Below, one piece after another: positions 5,659 through 7,447 of a stretch of 7,447 nucleotides of DNA. The stretch spans positions 1 through 7,447 of the forward strand of contig CAYNAW010000057.1 in assembly GCA_964395545.1 (NCBI GenBank), given 5' to 3'. The DNA comes from CAYGVX01 sp964395545 (GTDB taxonomy: Archaea > Thermoproteota > Bathyarchaeia > Bathyarchaeales > SOJC01). The notes below the pieces were generated by a model that saw only the letters and a program-made list of their open reading frames with translations, was not told the origin of the DNA and made no database searches. Every line of letters begins with the position of its first letter. Position 1 is the first letter of the stretch. A program made the position numbers and the translations under genes.

Positions 5659-7203
5659 ATGTATGCTCGAACCGTGAAAGGCGCGTTTGAAGTCCAAATC
5701 GACCGATACAAGTGCATCGGATGCTTGTTATGCGTCAAGGCGTGCCCCGTCAACGCTCTCGAAGAGCGACTGAAGGAGCCCTATCCGGCGCCATATCCCG
5801 CTCATGAAGAAAGATGCGTCGGATGCAGAAACTGCCAAGAGGTCTGCCCAACCAAGGCCGTCAAGGTGCTTCCGGCCGAGCCAGAAGAGTTCCTTAAAGG
5901 AACCTGGACGTTTGATGCCGTAGATGATATTCGCGAAAGAGCAAGCACCGGCAAGAGCCTTGTGCAGGGATGCGGCAGCAACAGAAGACTGCCGACCTTT
6001 GACGACCTGCTCATAGTTCCTGCGCAACTCACCGTCTCTCCTCTGGACAAGTACCGTGAATCCTGCTCCACCAAGACGATCATCGGGAAGAATCCACTAG
6101 TAGAAGAACCGCTGGAGTTGGCAATCCCGATCTTCGTTGCCGCCATGTCGTTTGGGGCGTTGAGCAAGGAAGCGAAAATCGCTATCGCAAAGGGAACCAG
6201 TGCCGCGGGAACCGCTACCAACACGGGTGAAGGCGGCATGCTTCCAGAAGAAAGGGCAAACGCCCGCATACTCGTTGCTCAATACTCGACGGGACGATTC
6301 GGAGTCTCTGCTGAGTACTTGCGGTCGGCAGACGCTGTTGAGATAAAGATCGGCCAGGGTGCTAAGCCCGGCATGGGTGGACATCTGCTGGCTGCCAAGG
6401 TCACCAGTGACATATCACAGATCCGGAGGATACCGATGGGTGTTGATTCGCTCAGCCCCGCTCGGCACTTGGACATGCACAGCAAACTGGACCTCTCAAA
6501 GCATATCGAACTGATACGCGAAGTGACTGACTATCGCATCCCCGTGATCGTCAAGTTAGCCGCGGCCAGGGTGAAAGAGGACGTAAAACTTGCGGCCGAA
6601 GCAGGAGCCGACGCGATAATGCTGGACGGGATGCAGGGAGGAACCGGCGCCGCGCCAGCCGTGGCCATCCAGCACGGCGGAATCCCTACAATCGCTATCA
6701 TGCGCCAAGCAGTTGAAGGCCTTCAGGAGATAGGGTTGGAGGGCAAGGTTGACTTGCTCCTTTCAGGCGGAATCAAGCACGGCGCAGACGTTGCCAAAGC
6801 GTTAGCATTAGGGGCCAAGGCTGTTGGCGTCGCTACTAGCGTGATGATCTCTCTAGGCTGCCACGTATGTGGTCAATGCTCCAAAGGCGAATGTCGATGG
6901 GGAATCGCCACCCACACGCCGGAACTGCGAAAGAATCTGCGCGTTGACGAAGGTGCCAACAGAGTGGCAAATTACCTCAAAGCCGTCACGGAAGAACTGC
7001 GGACTTTGGCCATGTTGACAGGAAAAGACGACGTGCACAAGCTGAATAAGGAAGACCTACGTGCTTTGACTCTGGATGCCTCTGCCATGACGGGCGTGAA
7101 GCTCATGGGTCTCGAGAAGACCGTTGGCTTCGACCATACACAACTGGCGATTCTGGGAACCAGCATCCGTCGAGAGCAACATGCGGAATCCCGGCACATT
7201 TAG
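5659..7203 (+). CDS. gltB: Archaeal-type glutamate synthase FMN subunit with N-terminal 2x[4Fe-4S] ferredoxin
   Basis: A 514-residue cytosolic subunit predicted to reduce the imine of 2-oxoglutarate to glutamate at FMN. Residues 15-70 carry two CxxCxxCxxxCP motifs (C19/22/25/29 and C53/56/59/63) for two [4Fe-4S] clusters. The rest is the glutamate synthase TIM-barrel: 'AAMSFGALS' (161-169), 'NTGEGG' (188-193), 'IKIGQGAKPGMGG' (229-241), 'LDGMQGGTGAAP' (322-333) and the phosphate-binding 'LLSGGIKHG' (367-375) are FMN and substrate loops. C401, C407 and C412 have the C-x5-C-x4-C spacing of the [3Fe-4S] cluster, with an extra C404. The bacterial 'SPPPHHD' loop is 'SPARHLD' (266-272), a difference near the active site. 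The ribosome binding site GAGGTG (5646-5651) overlaps the previous stop. No amidotransferase domain or neighbour is present, so ammonia would have to come from elsewhere or free in solution. A methylamine-glutamate methyltransferase (MgsC)-like enzyme is an alternative. Confidence 0.92.
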   Translation: MYARTVKGAFEVQIDRYKCIGCLLCVKACPVNALEERLKEPYPAPYPAHEERCVGCRNCQEVCPTKAVKVLPAEPEEFLKGTWTFDAVDDIRERASTGKSLVQGCGSNRRLPTFDDLLIVPAQLTVSPLDKYRESCSTKTIIGKNPLVEEPLELAIPIFVAAMSFGALSKEAKIAIAKGTSAAGTATNTGEGGMLPEERANARILVAQYSTGRFGVSAEYLRSADAVEIKIGQGAKPGMGGHLLAAKVTSDISQIRRIPMGVDSLSPARHLDMHSKLDLSKHIELIREVTDYRIPVIVKLAAARVKEDVKLAAEAGADAIMLDGMQGGTGAAPAVAIQHGGIPTIAIMRQAVEGLQEIGLEGKVDLLLSGGIKHGADVAKALALGAKAVGVATSVMISLGCHVCGQCSKGECRWGIATHTPELRKNLRVDEGANRVANYLKAVTEELRTLAMLTGKDDVHKLNKEDLRALTLDASAMTGVKLMGLEKTVGFDHTQLAILGTSIRREQHAESRHI

Positions 7204-7282
7204 GGCGCCATTGGCAACTGCAGTATACAGCATGTGCATATTGGCAAATCGCAGGGTAGCACAGGCATAGACCGAGACCGAC

Positions 7283-7327
7283 GGGAGGGGGCCAACCCCT
7301 TCTAAGCGGTCGCGCACGTTTTCTCTT
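7283..7327 (+). terminator. Possible operon terminator
   Basis: An imperfect stem, GGGAGGGG (7283-7290) with CCCCTTCT (7296-7303), has five strong pairs plus three outer pairs, two of them wobble, around a 5-nt loop. A pyrimidine run TTTTCTCTT follows at 7319-7327. Archaeal termination depends mainly on T-tracts, so this run about 115 nt past the last stop is the best candidate. The rest of 7204-7447 shows no supportable gene; it has only a short direct repeat ATTGGCAA at 7210-7217 and 7240-7247. Confidence 0.35.
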
Positions 7328-7447
7328 GTAGATTACGACTGCCATCAGCGCGCGCATCCGCAGGACCCTCGCCCCTTTTCTCTGGCTCCTACGTGATTTA
7401 ACAACCCACCCTGAATCCATAACCGCTCTGATCTTCATGTCGCGTGC

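Noticed and set aside
7057..7438. Minus-strand open frames overlapping the end of the glutamate synthase gene and the 3' flank.
   Set aside because: They are Arg-, Ser- and Cys-rich with no domain pattern, overlap a well-supported gene for much of their length and lack a convincing ribosome binding site.

Overview
The window looks like a piece of an uncultured archaeal genome. The soluble group 3 [NiFe]-hydrogenase, the split glutamate synthase with its GXGXG module on a separate gene, and the Lrp/AsnC-like regulator are all archaeal in style. TATA-like boxes lie at archaeal spacing upstream of genes, and several starts have strong Shine-Dalgarno sequences. The lineage cannot be fixed from the sequence alone; a mesophilic or moderate deep-branching archaeon such as Bathyarchaeia or a Thermoplasmatota relative is only a guess. 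No mobile element, CRISPR array, rRNA or convincing tRNA was seen.

Left part (1-1753, minus strand): after about 240 bases without a gene there is a small dimeric alpha/beta-barrel protein of the muconolactone-isomerase type (243-551) with its own TATA box. An intergenic stretch with a 27-bp inverted repeat follows. Next is a 346-residue transcription regulator (713-1753) that appears to be an internal duplication: HTH, sensor-like domain, HTH, sensor-like domain.

Middle (1754-2055): a 302-bp divergent control region. It carries the regulator's TATA box and ribosome binding site on the minus strand. On the plus strand a perfect 7-9-7 inverted repeat brackets a TATA-like element upstream of the operon.

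Right part (2056-7203, plus strand): five genes with gaps of 6, -1, 2 and 11 bp, so almost certainly one operon. They are an unrecognised 251-residue protein with a CGRC motif, a [NiFe]-hydrogenase small subunit with ligands for three [4Fe-4S] clusters, a hydrogenase large subunit with all four Ni cysteines, a stand-alone GXGXG beta-helix protein, and an archaeal-type glutamate synthase FMN subunit with two N-terminal [4Fe-4S] ferredoxin motifs. A possible terminator follows at about 7283-7327.

The point of interest is the combination. The hydrogenase has no diaphorase, MvhD or F420-reducing subunit in the operon. The glutamate synthase has neither its glutamine amidotransferase nor its NAD(P)H-oxidising partner. 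Each half lacks what the other could supply, which suggests an H2-linked (or H2-evolving) glutamate synthase-like complex in which electrons pass between the NiFe site, a chain of Fe-S clusters and FMN. This is inference from gene order and domain content. The large subunit also replaces the usual histidine of the L1 motif with tyrosine, so the chemistry may not be standard.
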